A DNA stretch of 64,000 bases. Source: Shewanella violacea DSS12. Its GTDB lineage: Bacteria > Pseudomonadota > Gammaproteobacteria > Enterobacterales > Shewanellaceae. Under the pieces are notes generated by a model that had not been told where the DNA came from, did not search any database, and saw only the letters and a program-made list of their open reading frames with translations. A program made the position numbers and the translations under genes. Shown here in pieces: positions 1 to 8,765 of this stretch. The stretch covers positions 1,116,001-1,180,000 of the forward strand of contig NC_014012.1 in NCBI RefSeq assembly GCF_000091325.1. Direction: 5' to 3'. Numbering within the stretch: the stretch's first letter is position 1; the number at the start of each line of letters is the position of its first letter.

Positions 1-634
1 CGCCTGAATAGTCGCTTTCTTTATCATGGTTAAGGCTTTTCTATTCTCCTTCTCCGTACACTTAGATTTGTTTAATCAATAGCTAGATGTGCTACAGGAC
101 CATAGATGTACGATGTTCGATTCCGACTGTCTTATCGTTGACTGATACAGGTATATTGTGGGGAAGTCAGAGTAAGAGGTATTAGTTGGCAAACAGACTT
201 ATTGAAGCCTCCGAGTGCTGGTAGTAATAGCTTGATTACACCGTTAACCAAAGGGGCTGTTTCAATGGCAGAACAGAGTAAATATATCCTCTATCCTCTA
301 TCACTATCACCTTGATAGAAATTACACCGTCAGACTTAATCCCTGCTCATTAATGCAGAAGGTTAGCGAGCTTAGGTTAACCTATGTTTAGGTGTACTCC
401 GACCCATTGGTGATTTTATGCTTAGGTTTGCCCACTAAGCCTTTGGTGGATTTGAAGCCTAGGTTCCACAGACTGAGTTAGAGGTTTTTTAGGGAGATTG
501 CGCAGGAGATAGGTTAGATAGTGATAATGTTATCTGATGAATAGATCAAGCAGTAACTAGAAATATATTATGATACTCGCTAGTTACTATCTGATAAGCC
601 ACTAATTTCCATCTGTAGGGAAGGCCAGTTTATT
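1..634. other. intergenic, no gene recognised
   Basis: I see no convincing coding sequence, tRNA or mobile element in this stretch. A 9-bp inverted repeat, AGTAACTAG at 552-560 and CTAGTTACT at 580-588, lies just past the 3' end of the minus-strand corB-like gene. It has no T-run and is not a clear terminator. A short repeat of CCTAGGTT/CTTAGGTT-type words occurs around 370-475. The upstream neighbour is outside the window. Confidence 0.5.
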
Positions 635-1918
635 CTAGTCTTTTTCCTTATCGGGCCCTTGATAGTGTTGTGGCATGATGCGAACTGTCTTCACCATATT
701 TTCGCCGACTTCAATTACTTCTATGGGGTAACCAGAGATCCGCATGCTGGTGTTAGTGGCAGGGATCTCTTCAAGATACTCGACAATCAGTCCGTTTAGC
801 GTCTTAGGACCATTGGTGGGGAAGTCCCATTTCATTTCCTTGTTGAGCTCACGTATGTTGATGGTCGCCTCGATGAGGAAGCTGCCGTCTTGCTGCTTAT
901 TGATATCTTCGCTGGGGGTGGACTCCATGGAGGTGGTAAAGTCACCGACTATCTCCTCAAGAATATCTTCCAGTGTCACCAGACCTTGAATATCACCATA
1001 TTCATCTACTACTAGGCCGATGCGCTCCTTGTTCTGCTGGAAGTTACCTAGCTGCACATTGAGAGGTGTGCCTTCGGGAATAAAATAGAGCTCTTTTACC
1101 GCTCGTAGTAGAGACGATTTACTGAACTGGTTCTTAGACTGCAGGCGCAGCGCATCGCGAAGATGTACGAAGCCTACGGCATCATCAATATTATCTCTAA
1201 ACAGCAGGACCCGGGTATGGGGACTCTGGATCATCTGTTTAGTGATGCTCTTGAAGTCATCATTGATATTGATGGCGAACAGATCTGAGCGGGGGATCAT
1301 GATGTCCTCCACAGTGACTTTTTCGAGATCCATTATCGACAGCAGCATCTCCTGGTGTCGCCTGGGGATTATGGCTCCGGCTTCGTGAACCACAGTTCTC
1401 AGCTCCTCTTTGCTCAATGCATCTGATGGATTTATCGAACGGATCCCCAGAATACGAAGAAAACCTGAGGTGATCAGATTGACGGATTTTACCAAAGGAT
1501 ATAAGAAAACCAGTAACCATTTCAGCACTAGACTGGATGGGAAGGCGATACGCTCAGGGTGCAGTGCAGCTATGGTTTTCGGAGTGACTTCGGCGAAAAC
1601 CAATACCACTAGAGTGAGAACAACAGGGGCTATAGCTAAGCCTAGATCACCATAGAGACGTATACCAATAACAGCTGCTATGGTCGATGCAAGTATGTTC
1701 ACCAGATTATTGCCGATGAGGATAAGGCCTATGAGTTTGTCGGGCCGGTCCAGTAATTTCATCGCGCGTTGAGCGCCTTTATGACCACTAGAGGCTAAAT
1801 GCTTAAGTCGATAGCGGTTCAGTGTCATCATGGCTGTTTCAGACCCAGAAAAATAGGCTGAAATGATGAGTAACACGATGAGAATGATAAGCAGTGAACT
1901 GGTAGAGATGGCGTCCAA
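635..1918 (-). CDS. corB: CorB/CorC (CNNM) family membrane protein, YfjD-like
   Basis: Probable inner-membrane divalent-cation (Mg2+/Co2+) transport-associated protein of the CNNM/CorB family, 427 aa, full length for the family. The N-terminal DUF21 region (about 1-190) has hydrophobic helices near 5-27, 61-88, 92-118 and 128-150, with the family motifs FSGSETA and FAEVTPKTIAALHPE. A tandem CBS pair follows (about 205-325, including VDEYGDIQGLVTLEDILEEIVGDF), then a CorC_HlyC C-terminal domain (about 335-420). The start is a TTG, supported by GGAG eight bases upstream and by the MD-IST N-terminus expected for YfjD. It lies downstream of ypjD on the same strand and near ffh, as in Escherichia coli. 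CBS domains suggest nucleotide or Mg control. The substrate is inferred from the family and not shown here. Confidence 0.9.
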   Translation of the reverse strand: MDAISTSSLLIILIVLLIISAYFSGSETAMMTLNRYRLKHLASSGHKGAQRAMKLLDRPDKLIGLILIGNNLVNILASTIAAVIGIRLYGDLGLAIAPVVLTLVVLVFAEVTPKTIAALHPERIAFPSSLVLKWLLVFLYPLVKSVNLITSGFLRILGIRSINPSDALSKEELRTVVHEAGAIIPRRHQEMLLSIMDLEKVTVEDIMIPRSDLFAININDDFKSITKQMIQSPHTRVLLFRDNIDDAVGFVHLRDALRLQSKNQFSKSSLLRAVKELYFIPEGTPLNVQLGNFQQNKERIGLVVDEYGDIQGLVTLEDILEEIVGDFTTSMESTPSEDINKQQDGSFLIEATINIRELNKEMKWDFPTNGPKTLNGLIVEYLEEIPATNTSMRISGYPIEVIEVGENMVKTVRIMPQHYQGPDKEKD

Positions 1919-2132
1919 AAAGGAGCTCCATTAGTTGGCTGTAGTTGTGACTATGACATTGGCAATATTAGTTATAGCTATATCTGTTAGCTTATCTGAA
2001 TATTGCTTGTGTCTGTATTTTAGAATTTATTCACAGGCTAGTAATTACAAGTCTTTGAATATGGTGTCAAGTTTACCGAGCATATACACAGAATTAAATG
2101 TATCCCATGCAGACAGCTAACAAAATAAATTA

Positions 2133-2921
2133 TTAAGTTAAGATTAGTTCTTTAACAATTCGGGCGCCAAAGTAAGCTAGTGACAGCATGGTGGCTCCCG
2201 TGAGGGTATAGAGCACAGCGGTTCTTACTCTACAGCCAACCCAATACTGTTGAGCAAGCATGGCAATATAGGTAAACCAGGCCATGATAGATAGAGTTGC
2301 CTTGTGACCCTTGCCCTCTTCGAACATGTCATCGAGGAAGATAAAGCCGGTGGCGAGAGAGAGACTCAATAAGATAACGCCAACAATTACCAGATGATAA
2401 AGTTGTTTCTCAACTGTCATCAGAGGTGGCGTTGCTGGGTTCATGATCATCTTCTTACTCTTTAATCTATTTTGAATTATCGCCAGCTGTATGGCATAGA
2501 GGGCGGCGATCATCAAGGCGCTATAGGCCATCAAAGACAGAACTACATGGACTAATATGTCGGGGTGGATCTCAAAATGAGTGATGTATTGCGGTGGTAC
2601 CAGCCAGAGCATTGCAACCGAGATGACGGAGCATGCGTACACTACGGGTACGACGACAATCATCTTGAGTCTAGACAGTAAGATGGTAAAGCTGAAGGCG
2701 ATAATCCAATTCACCATAGAGATGACATTGGTCAGGCTAAAATTTTGTCCATCTGTGGTCAGGATAGCCTGAGATAATGCAGCGGCATGTAGTACCACTC
2801 CAATAGCGGCAAAGCCCGCGACAAGACGGCGATTAGGTCCATCGGCATGAAACAGACGACTGGCCACTAATACTAAGGCTATGGAGTAAAAGAACATGGC
2901 TGAAGCGGAAAATAAAACCAT
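2133..2921 (-). CDS. ypjD: inner membrane protein YpjD, cytochrome c assembly (CcsA/CcmC-like) family
   Basis: 262-aa polytopic membrane protein with about eight hydrophobic helices, the usual length for YpjD. Recognisable family stretches include the region near residue 110 (PPQYITHFE), the central LVHVVLSLMAYSALMIAALYA helix region, and the C-terminal LAYFGARIV. The family resembles the haem-handling CcsA/CcmC proteins, but YpjD itself has no firmly established reaction. A role as partner of the adjacent CorB-type protein is inference from their conserved neighbourhood. It is divergent from ffh with about 300 bases between starts. The Shine-Dalgarno sequence is weak (ACAGG). Confidence 0.88.
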   Translation of the reverse strand: MVLFSASAMFFYSIALVLVASRLFHADGPNRRLVAGFAAIGVVLHAAALSQAILTTDGQNFSLTNVISMVNWIIAFSFTILLSRLKMIVVVPVVYACSVISVAMLWLVPPQYITHFEIHPDILVHVVLSLMAYSALMIAALYAIQLAIIQNRLKSKKMIMNPATPPLMTVEKQLYHLVIVGVILLSLSLATGFIFLDDMFEEGKGHKATLSIMAWFTYIAMLAQQYWVGCRVRTAVLYTLTGATMLSLAYFGARIVKELILT

Positions 2922-3226
2922 TGAGTATTAACCTGTCGTTTTGTTTGCTGTGGTCTGCTTAGTTCACCACAAATTCGAAGGGCGACAAGTAAGCAAATCC
3001 TTGTTTTTAATCTTACGCCTAGAGTAACACGAGCTAAGGTGACTTGTGCACTAGATACAGGTACAAAAAATAGTGCTTTCTGAGCGTTAGGCCTAAGTTA
3101 TACACTTTAGTCTAGCTATATAGGAACGCGCTTGCGTTTAATCTTGCACCATAGCAGTAGCATATTATCTGGGCGTCGCTATAATACTGCCCATTAATAT
3201 GAATTCTAAATGGTAAGAACGCGATA
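2922..3226. promoter_or_regulatory. divergent intergenic region ypjD/ffh
   Basis: This 305-base gap must hold the promoters for minus-strand ypjD and plus-strand ffh. I could not single out a well-spaced -35/-10 pair with confidence. AT-rich candidate -10 words occur near 3100-3110 (TTATACACT) on the plus strand. No other gene is visible. Confidence 0.35.
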
Positions 3227-4600
3227 ATGTTTGAGAACCTAACGGACAGATTGTCACGTACACTGAAAAATATCAGCGGACGTGGTCGCTTAACAGAAGA
3301 TAATGTTAAGGAAACTCTACGAGAAGTGCGTATGGCACTGCTTGAGGCCGATGTTGCCTTGCCAGTTGTACGTGCCTTCGTCAATAACGTCAAAGAGCGT
3401 GCTGTTGGTCAAGAAGTTTCTAAGAGTCTGAGTCCTGGGCAAGCATTCATCAAGATAGTCCAGAGCGAACTTGAGAACGCCATGGGCGAGGCCAACGAAG
3501 GCCTAGATCTTTCGGCGTTGCCGCCGGCAGTGATCATGGTGGCGGGTCTTCAAGGTGCGGGTAAAACTACCAGTGTCGCAAAACTGGGTAAATTTCTCCG
3601 CGAGCGTGAGAAGAAATCTGTATTAGTTGTGAGTGCCGACGTATACCGTCCGGCGGCGATTAAACAGCTAGAAACCTTGGCAACCGAAGTCGATGTGCAG
3701 TTCTTCCCATCTGATGTCAGCCAGAAGCCAATCGATATCGTTAATGCTGCCTTGGCTCATGCCAAGCTTAAGTTTATCGATGTAGTCATAGTCGATACCG
3801 CGGGTCGTCTGCATGTCGACGAGAGCATGATGGATGAGATTAAGGCGCTTCATGCCGCGGTCAATCCTGTTGAAACCTTATTTGTTGTCGATGCGATGAC
3901 GGGTCAGGATGCGGCTATTACGGCTAAAGCTTTCAACGAAGCGCTACCCTTAACCGGTATTGTACTGACTAAGGTTGATGGTGATGCTCGTGGCGGCGCG
4001 GCTCTGTCTATTCGTCATATCACTGGCAAGCCTATCAAGTTCTTGGGTGTGGGTGAGAAAACCGATGCCTTAGAGGCATTCCATCCAGATCGAATCGCGT
4101 CACGTATCTTAGGTATGGGTGATGTGCTGTCACTTATCGAAGAAGTTGAGCGTGGCGTCGATAAAGACAAGGCGATGAAGCTCGCTGCTAAAGTAAAGAA
4201 AGGCGGTAGCTTCGATCTCGAAGATTTCCGTGAGCAGCTGCAGCAGATGAAAAATATGGGCGGCATGATGGGCATGATTGAAAAACTGCCTGGTGTCGGC
4301 CAACTGCCTCCTGAGGCACTCGCTCAAGTGCAAAGCGGTAAAATGACGAACCAGATGGAAGCCATCATAAGTTCTATGACACCGGGTGAGCGTAAGCGTC
4401 CCGATATCATAAAAGGTTCACGTAAACGCAGAATCGCTTTGGGATCGGGTACGCAGATCCAAGATGTGAACCGCTTGCTTAAACAATTCACTCAGATGCA
4501 GAAGATGATGAAGAAGATGTCTGCTAAAGGCGGAATGAAGAAGATGATGCGTGGCATGAGTGGTATGTTGCCACCTGGAATGAAGATGCCGGGTCGTTAA
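3227..4600 (+). CDS. ffh: signal recognition particle protein Ffh
   Basis: GTPase of the bacterial signal recognition particle. It binds 4.5S RNA and signal sequences of nascent membrane proteins and docks with FtsY at the inner membrane. Length 457 aa, as expected. The N domain is about 1-85. The G domain carries the P-loop GLQGAGKTT (107-115), DTAGR (190-194) and TKVDGDARGG (248-257). The Met-rich M domain runs from about 325 to the end, with methionine clusters near 340-350 and 420-455 and a basic patch before the final PPGMKMPGR. It is followed by a strong intrinsic terminator before the rpsP operon, so it is probably transcribed alone. Confidence 0.98.
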   Translation: MFENLTDRLSRTLKNISGRGRLTEDNVKETLREVRMALLEADVALPVVRAFVNNVKERAVGQEVSKSLSPGQAFIKIVQSELENAMGEANEGLDLSALPPAVIMVAGLQGAGKTTSVAKLGKFLREREKKSVLVVSADVYRPAAIKQLETLATEVDVQFFPSDVSQKPIDIVNAALAHAKLKFIDVVIVDTAGRLHVDESMMDEIKALHAAVNPVETLFVVDAMTGQDAAITAKAFNEALPLTGIVLTKVDGDARGGAALSIRHITGKPIKFLGVGEKTDALEAFHPDRIASRILGMGDVLSLIEEVERGVDKDKAMKLAAKVKKGGSFDLEDFREQLQQMKNMGGMMGMIEKLPGVGQLPPEALAQVQSGKMTNQMEAIISSMTPGERKRPDIIKGSRKRRIALGSGTQIQDVNRLLKQFTQMQKMMKKMSAKGGMKKMMRGMSGMLPPGMKMPGR

Positions 4601-4624
4601 AGACCAGATTTTTATCAGTTTAAT

Positions 4625-4664
4625 AGCCCACAGATGCAAAATTATTGTCTGTGGGCTTTTTATT
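4625..4664 (+). terminator. intrinsic terminator of ffh
   Basis: Perfect 10-bp stem AGCCCACAGA (4625-4634) and TCTGTGGGCT (4648-4657) with a 13-base loop, followed by a T-run. It lies 24 bases after the ffh stop. Confidence 0.9.
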
Positions 4665-4724
4665 TACCTAGTATCAAATCTAGATGCTTTGAATGATAGT
4701 AACAATTAGATGTGAAAACTATGG

Positions 4725-4770
4725 ATAGCTATTCTGATTTTATAGGGCGGAATTTAATCAGAATAGCTAT
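4725..4770. repeat. 15-bp perfect inverted repeat upstream of the rpsP promoter
   Basis: Arms ATAGCTATTCTGATT (4725-4739) and AATCAGAATAGCTAT (4756-4770) are exact reverse complements around a 16-base loop. There is no T-run on either side. It ends seven bases before the candidate -35 of the ribosomal operon. It may be an operator, an upstream structural element or a small mobile-repeat remnant. I do not recognise it. Confidence 0.7.
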
Positions 4771-4776
4771 ATTTGG

Positions 4777-4804
4777 TTGCATTTGCCGGTAAGTAAGGTA
4801 AAAT
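4777..4804 (+). promoter_or_regulatory. candidate promoter of the rpsP-rimM-trmD-rplS operon
   Basis: A -35-like TTGCAT (4777-4782) and -10-like TAAAAT (4799-4804) are separated by 16 bases. Transcription would begin near 4811, giving a leader of about 90 bases before the rpsP start that contains a terminator-like hairpin. Assigned by eye. Confidence 0.5.
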
Positions 4805-4819
4805 CGTGCGGCTTTCTAT

Positions 4820-4860
4820 CTGGAGCTCTTCGCGAACACGGAGTTCCAGTTTTTATTTTT
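4820..4860 (+). terminator. terminator-like hairpin in the rpsP leader (possible attenuator)
   Basis: CTGGAGCTC (4820-4828) pairs with GAGTTCCAG (4841-4849), one G-T wobble, and is followed directly by TTTTTATTTTT. A second short hairpin, GCTTC/GAAGC, follows at 4861-4874. Because it sits between the likely promoter and the rpsP start it would terminate most transcripts unless bypassed, so it could set ribosomal operon output. Function is inference. Confidence 0.65.
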
Positions 4861-4898
4861 GCTTCTTGAGAAGCAAATCATTAGAGGATAAAAGACGC

Positions 4899-5150
4899 AT
4901 GGTTACCATTCGTTTAGCTCGTGGCGGCGCAAAAAAGCGTCCATTTTACAACATCGTAGTTGCTGATAGCCGTAAGGCTCGTGACGGTCGTTTCATCGAA
5001 CGTCTTGGTTTCTTCAACCCAATGGCTCGTGGCCAGGAAGAAACTCTACGTTTAGACCTAGCTCGCGTTGAGCATTGGGTTGCAACTGGTGCTACTACAT
5101 CTGATCGTGTAGCTAAGTTGATCAAAGACGCGCGTAAAGCAGCTGCTTAA
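4899..5150 (+). CDS. rpsP: 30S ribosomal protein S16
   Basis: 83-aa ribosomal protein S16, needed for 30S assembly. I place the start at 4899, where the protein begins [17 protein letters not shown] as in the family. An in-frame GTG about 90 bases upstream would add a serine/arginine-rich stretch that overlaps the leader terminator hairpin and is not part of S16. The Shine-Dalgarno is TTAGAGGA a few bases upstream. It is the first gene of a four-gene operon with rimM (20 bases downstream), trmD and rplS. Confidence 0.98.
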   Translation: MVTIRLARGGAKKRPFYNIVVADSRKARDGRFIERLGFFNPMARGQEETLRLDLARVEHWVATGATTSDRVAKLIKDARKAAA

Positions 5151-5170
5151 TAGCGTTAAGGTATAGATTG

Positions 5171-5701
5171 ATGAGTAGTAAACAAGAACCTGTCGTACTG
5201 GGGAAATTAGGATCCAGTCATGGCATTAAGGGTTGGTTGAAGATCACTACCTATACCGATTCTGTTGAAGGTATTTTTGACTATTCTCCTTGGTTGATTA
5301 AAGAGCAAGGTGAATGGCGCGAGGTTAAGGTGCTGCAGTGGCGTTTTCAGGGAAAGGCGGTTGTCGCTTCTCTTGAAGGTGTAGAAACTCGGGACCAGGC
5401 GCAAATGCTCACAAACTGTGAGATTGCGGTTACTCTGCAACAGATGGAGACCTTGCCGGAAGATGAATTCTACTGGCGAGATCTTATCGGTTGTGAAGTG
5501 GTTAATACCAAAGGCTACAACATGGGCAAGGTACAGGAGATCGTGGAAACAGGATCGAATGACGTGCTCTTAGTTAAAGCCAACGCGAAAGATGGCTTCG
5601 GCAAAGCGGAACGTATGATCCCCTTTGTCACCGAACAGTTCATCATCGAGGTGAACTTGACGGAAAAACAGATCACTGTGGATTGGGATCCGGACTTTTA
5701 A
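5171..5701 (+). CDS. rimM: 16S rRNA processing/ribosome maturation factor RimM
   Basis: 176-aa factor that binds S19 and the 16S rRNA head region during 30S maturation. The N-terminal RimM beta-barrel (about 8-95, starting [19 protein letters not shown]) is followed by a PRC-barrel domain (about 100-174, including [16 protein letters not shown] and the terminal ITVDWDPDF). ATG at 5171 is preferred over the TTG three bases upstream, with AAGG nine bases before it. Second gene of the operon, with 15 bases to trmD. Confidence 0.97.
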   Translation: MSSKQEPVVLGKLGSSHGIKGWLKITTYTDSVEGIFDYSPWLIKEQGEWREVKVLQWRFQGKAVVASLEGVETRDQAQMLTNCEIAVTLQQMETLPEDEFYWRDLIGCEVVNTKGYNMGKVQEIVETGSNDVLLVKANAKDGFGKAERMIPFVTEQFIIEVNLTEKQITVDWDPDF

Positions 5702-5716
5702 GTCGAGGTAGAACAT

Positions 5717-6463
5717 ATGCGGTTAGGGGTAGTAACCCTGTTTCCTGAGATGTTTCGCGCCGTAACAGACTTTGGAGTAACGGGTCGGGCCGTTAAGAAT
5801 GGCTTGCTGGAGTTGCAAACGTGGAATCCTCGTGATTTCACCCATGATAAACATAATACTGTGGATGACCGCCCTTACGGTGGTGGCCCTGGTATGTTGA
5901 TGATGGTGCAACCATTACGCGACGCTATCCATGCAGCGAAAGCTGCTATTGGTGACAGTGCGAAGGTGATTTATCTTTCTCCTCAGGGACGCAAGCTTAC
6001 ACAGCAAGGCGTCGAAGAGTTAGTTAAATCGGACAGTTTGATTTTAGTGTGTGGTCGATACGAAGGTATTGATGAGCGCATTATTCAGACTGAAGTGGAT
6101 GAAGAGTGGTCAATCGGAGATTACGTGCTTTCGGGCGGTGAACTTCCTGCAATGACTTTGATTGATTCAGTATCACGGCTGGTTCCTGGTGTTCTGGAAA
6201 AAAAAGCCTCGGCAAAGCAGGATTCCTTCTCTGACGGATTATTGGATTGTCCCCACTATACTCGTCCTGAAAGCTTGGATAGTTTAGATGTACCGGCAGT
6301 CTTGTTAAGTGGCAACCACGAACATATTAGACGCTGGCGTCTGCAACAAAGTCTCGGTAGAACTTTGTTGCGACGACCAGATTTATTAGAAAATCTAGCT
6401 CTGACTGACGAACAGACGAAGCTGCTTAATGAGTTTGTTGAACAAACGAATCACAGCGGATAG
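5717..6463 (+). CDS. trmD: tRNA (guanine-N1)-methyltransferase TrmD
   Basis: Uses S-adenosylmethionine to methylate G37 of tRNAs, preventing +1 frameshifting. It is a SPOUT-fold knotted dimer. The 248-aa protein shows the hallmark start VVTLFPEMF, the [10 protein letters not shown] motif near 54-63, [17 protein letters not shown] and the knot region [13 protein letters not shown] around residues 131-144. A GAGG Shine-Dalgarno lies eight bases before the ATG. Third gene of the rpsP operon. Confidence 0.98.
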   Translation: MRLGVVTLFPEMFRAVTDFGVTGRAVKNGLLELQTWNPRDFTHDKHNTVDDRPYGGGPGMLMMVQPLRDAIHAAKAAIGDSAKVIYLSPQGRKLTQQGVEELVKSDSLILVCGRYEGIDERIIQTEVDEEWSIGDYVLSGGELPAMTLIDSVSRLVPGVLEKKASAKQDSFSDGLLDCPHYTRPESLDSLDVPAVLLSGNHEHIRRWRLQQSLGRTLLRRPDLLENLALTDEQTKLLNEFVEQTNHSG

Positions 6464-6498
6464 TTATGATCAGTTATATCTAGTATGGAGTTTATTTC

Positions 6499-6852
6499 AT
6501 GAATAACATCATTAAAATGCTCAACGAAGAGCAAATGAAGCAAGATGTACCAGAGTTTGGTGCAGGTGACACAGTAGTTGTTAAAGTACGTGTTGTAGAA
6601 GGCGGTAAAGAGCGTCTACAGGCGTTCGAAGGCGTTGTAATCGCTAAGCGTAACCGTGGCGTTCACTCTGCATTCACAGTACGTAAGATCTCTAATGGTG
6701 AAGGTGTTGAGCGTGCGTTCCAGATTCACAGCCCAATCATCTCTAGCATCGAAGTTAAGCGTCGCGGCCGTGTTCGTCGTGCTAAACTTTACTACCTACG
6801 TGATCGTTCAGGCAAGTCTGCACGTATCCGTGAGAAGCTAACTACTAAGTAA
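6499..6852 (+). CDS. rplS: 50S ribosomal protein L19
   Basis: 117-aa L19, located at the 30S-50S interface. Family features include [11 protein letters not shown], the basic [12 protein letters not shown] loop, and the C-terminal [22 protein letters not shown] lies eight bases before the ATG. It closes the operon and is followed by an intrinsic terminator. Confidence 0.98.
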   Translation: MNNIIKMLNEEQMKQDVPEFGAGDTVVVKVRVVEGGKERLQAFEGVVIAKRNRGVHSAFTVRKISNGEGVERAFQIHSPIISSIEVKRRGRVRRAKLYYLRDRSGKSARIREKLTTK

Positions 6853-6896
6853 TTTAGTAGTACGCAGTAAGAAAAGATGCAGTGTTCGCACAATTG

Positions 6897-6917
6897 CCCG
6901 CCTTATGGCGGGTTTTT
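6897..6917 (+). terminator. intrinsic terminator after rplS
   Basis: Stem CCCGCC/GGCGGG with the short loop TTAT, followed by TTTTT, about 45 bases after the rplS stop. Confidence 0.88.
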
Positions 6918-7599
6918 GTGATCTTGGGGGAAAGAAAAGTTTTGAGCTCAAGACAAGGCTAAGAAAGCTGGAAGGCTCAAGATAGGGCAGAGAAAGTCGC
7001 GAGGCGCGAAGAAAATCAAAAACAACAAAAGATAAAAGTAAACAAGATTCGCAAGGTGGGAATTGAAGTGGCTTCATCTTGCTCAAGCATTCAAGGCCAT
7101 CATTGATCTCGTACCAGCTGATTCTATTCAGTCGTACATTTATTGCATTTCCTCCTTCTGACCCATATGGATATGGCAAATGTCTTTGAAGTGTCTGGAA
7201 CGCTTTAGACCTTGGAGATCACCCTCAAGCATTCAACTTTTCATGGGTCCTTTAGTCGTTCCGGCATGTTTGTGGCCAAAATCCAGTTCTTAGCTAGCAG
7301 CACCAAGATAAGGTAAGCAAGTTTCACTTTTCCTAGCTTTCTAGCTTTCTAGTTTCCTCGTTTGCTAGCTTCCTCGATTCCTCGATTCCTAGGAACTTCC
7401 CTAATCCGATGATTTTTTCTTGAGTTTACAGATCTTACTTGATCTTATTTTAATCTATAGGCATAGTAAGTACACGATGTAATGGTGTAGCAGTACAGCG
7501 ATACGAGCTTTGTTTGCCACATACATTACAAAAGCATTGAAGACATTCTTGATTAATAACTGAATCGATTAATAACGGATAGACCTGAGGTGGGTAAAC
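6918..7599. other. long intergenic region with strand-biased low-complexity tracts
   Basis: About 680 bases without a credible gene. From about 6925 to 7060 the plus strand is strongly purine-rich (GAAAG and AAGAAAA words). From about 7325 to 7398 it is pyrimidine-rich, with short imperfect tandem words CTAGCTTT and TTCCTCGA. The decamer GATTAATAAC is directly repeated at 7551-7560 and 7567-7576, close upstream of aroF, and could be an operator or a leader feature. No TyrR box was recognised with confidence. Confidence 0.45.
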
Positions 7600-8691
7600 A
7601 TGCAGCAAGATACGATTAACAACGTTCATATCAGCTCTGAGAAAGTATTGGTGACACCAGAGCAGTTGAAGCTTGAATTACCCCTATCAAAAGATGCATA
7701 TCATTACGTATTGAATGCCCGTAAGACGGTTTCCGATATCGTACATAAGCGCGATAGTCGAGTTTTGATCGTGGCAGGTCCTTGTTCTATCCATGATATC
7801 GAGTCGGCTAAAGAATATGCCCTCAGGCTTAAGAAGCTACATGATGAATTGAGTGATGAGTTCTACATCCTGATGCGTGTCTATTTCGAGAAGCCCAGAA
7901 CCACAGTGGGTTGGAAAGGCATGATCAACGATCCTGATATGGATGAGTCATTTGATGTTGAGAAGGGACTTAGGCTAGCTCGTAACTTGATGATCTGGCT
8001 TGCTGAGCTGGGTCTTCCGGTCGCTACCGAGGCTCTAGACCCTATTAGCCCGCAATACATGTCCGAATTAATTACCTGGTCTGCTATCGGCGCGCGTACT
8101 ACAGAGTCTCAGACTCACAGAGAGATGGCGTCAGGCTTGTCTATGCCAGTAGGTTTTAAGAATGGTACCGACGGTAAGCTTGGTGTCGCTATCAATGCGC
8201 TGGAATCTGCGGCGAGTAGTCACAGGTTTATGGGAATTAACCAACAGGGTCAGGTGGCGTTGTTGCAAACGGCGGGTAACCCAGATGGTCATGTGATTTT
8301 ACGCGGTGGTAAGGCGCCTAATTATGATGCCCAGAGCGTGGCTGAATGTGAACGTCAACTACATGCTGCTAGCCTCAATGCTCGTCTGATTGTCGATTGC
8401 AGCCACGGCAACTCATTAAAAGATCATAGGAAACAGCAAGGTGTCTGTGAAGATGTATTCAACCAGGTAGCCCAAGGGAATCAATCTATCATAGGTGTCA
8501 TGCTCGAGAGTCACCTCAATGAAGGGCGACAAAGCAGTGATAAGCCCATAAGTGAATTGGCCTACGGGGTCTCTGTCACAGATGCCTGTATGGATTGGGC
8601 TACTACAGAGCAGATTTTACGTGAAGGTTCGGCATTATTAGCTCACGTATTACCTGCTCGATTTGATATGCTAAAAGTCGTCAATGCCTGA
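7600..8691 (+). CDS. aroF: 3-deoxy-7-phosphoheptulonate (DAHP) synthase, class I alpha
   Basis: Condenses phosphoenolpyruvate and erythrose-4-phosphate to DAHP, the first step of aromatic amino acid synthesis. At 363 aa it has the class I-alpha length. Visible motifs are VAGPCSIHD, the YFEKPRTTVGWKG phosphate and substrate loop, IGARTTESQTHREMASGLSMPVGFKNGTDG in three consecutive blocks, and IVDCSHGNS with the metal-binding Cys/His. GAGGTG precedes the ATG. Placement directly before tyrA indicates the tyrosine-linked isozyme, as in the E. coli aroF-tyrA operon. Feedback specificity is inferred from context. Confidence 0.95.
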   Translation: MQQDTINNVHISSEKVLVTPEQLKLELPLSKDAYHYVLNARKTVSDIVHKRDSRVLIVAGPCSIHDIESAKEYALRLKKLHDELSDEFYILMRVYFEKPRTTVGWKGMINDPDMDESFDVEKGLRLARNLMIWLAELGLPVATEALDPISPQYMSELITWSAIGARTTESQTHREMASGLSMPVGFKNGTDGKLGVAINALESAASSHRFMGINQQGQVALLQTAGNPDGHVILRGGKAPNYDAQSVAECERQLHAASLNARLIVDCSHGNSLKDHRKQQGVCEDVFNQVAQGNQSIIGVMLESHLNEGRQSSDKPISELAYGVSVTDACMDWATTEQILREGSALLAHVLPARFDMLKVVNA

Positions 8692-8765
8692 ATTTAGCGG
8701 TTAACTGCTGATAACAGTCAAATGATAGCAATCAATTTTACGTTTTCTTGATGGACAGAATATAG

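Noticed and set aside
100..130. tRNA-like T-loop word GTTCGATTCC
   Set aside because: No matching acceptor, D-arm or anticodon stems around it.
1935..2120. Short plus-strand open frame of 61 codons beside corB
   Set aside because: It starts with a weak codon without a Shine-Dalgarno and lies in the gap between two minus-strand genes; no support as a gene.
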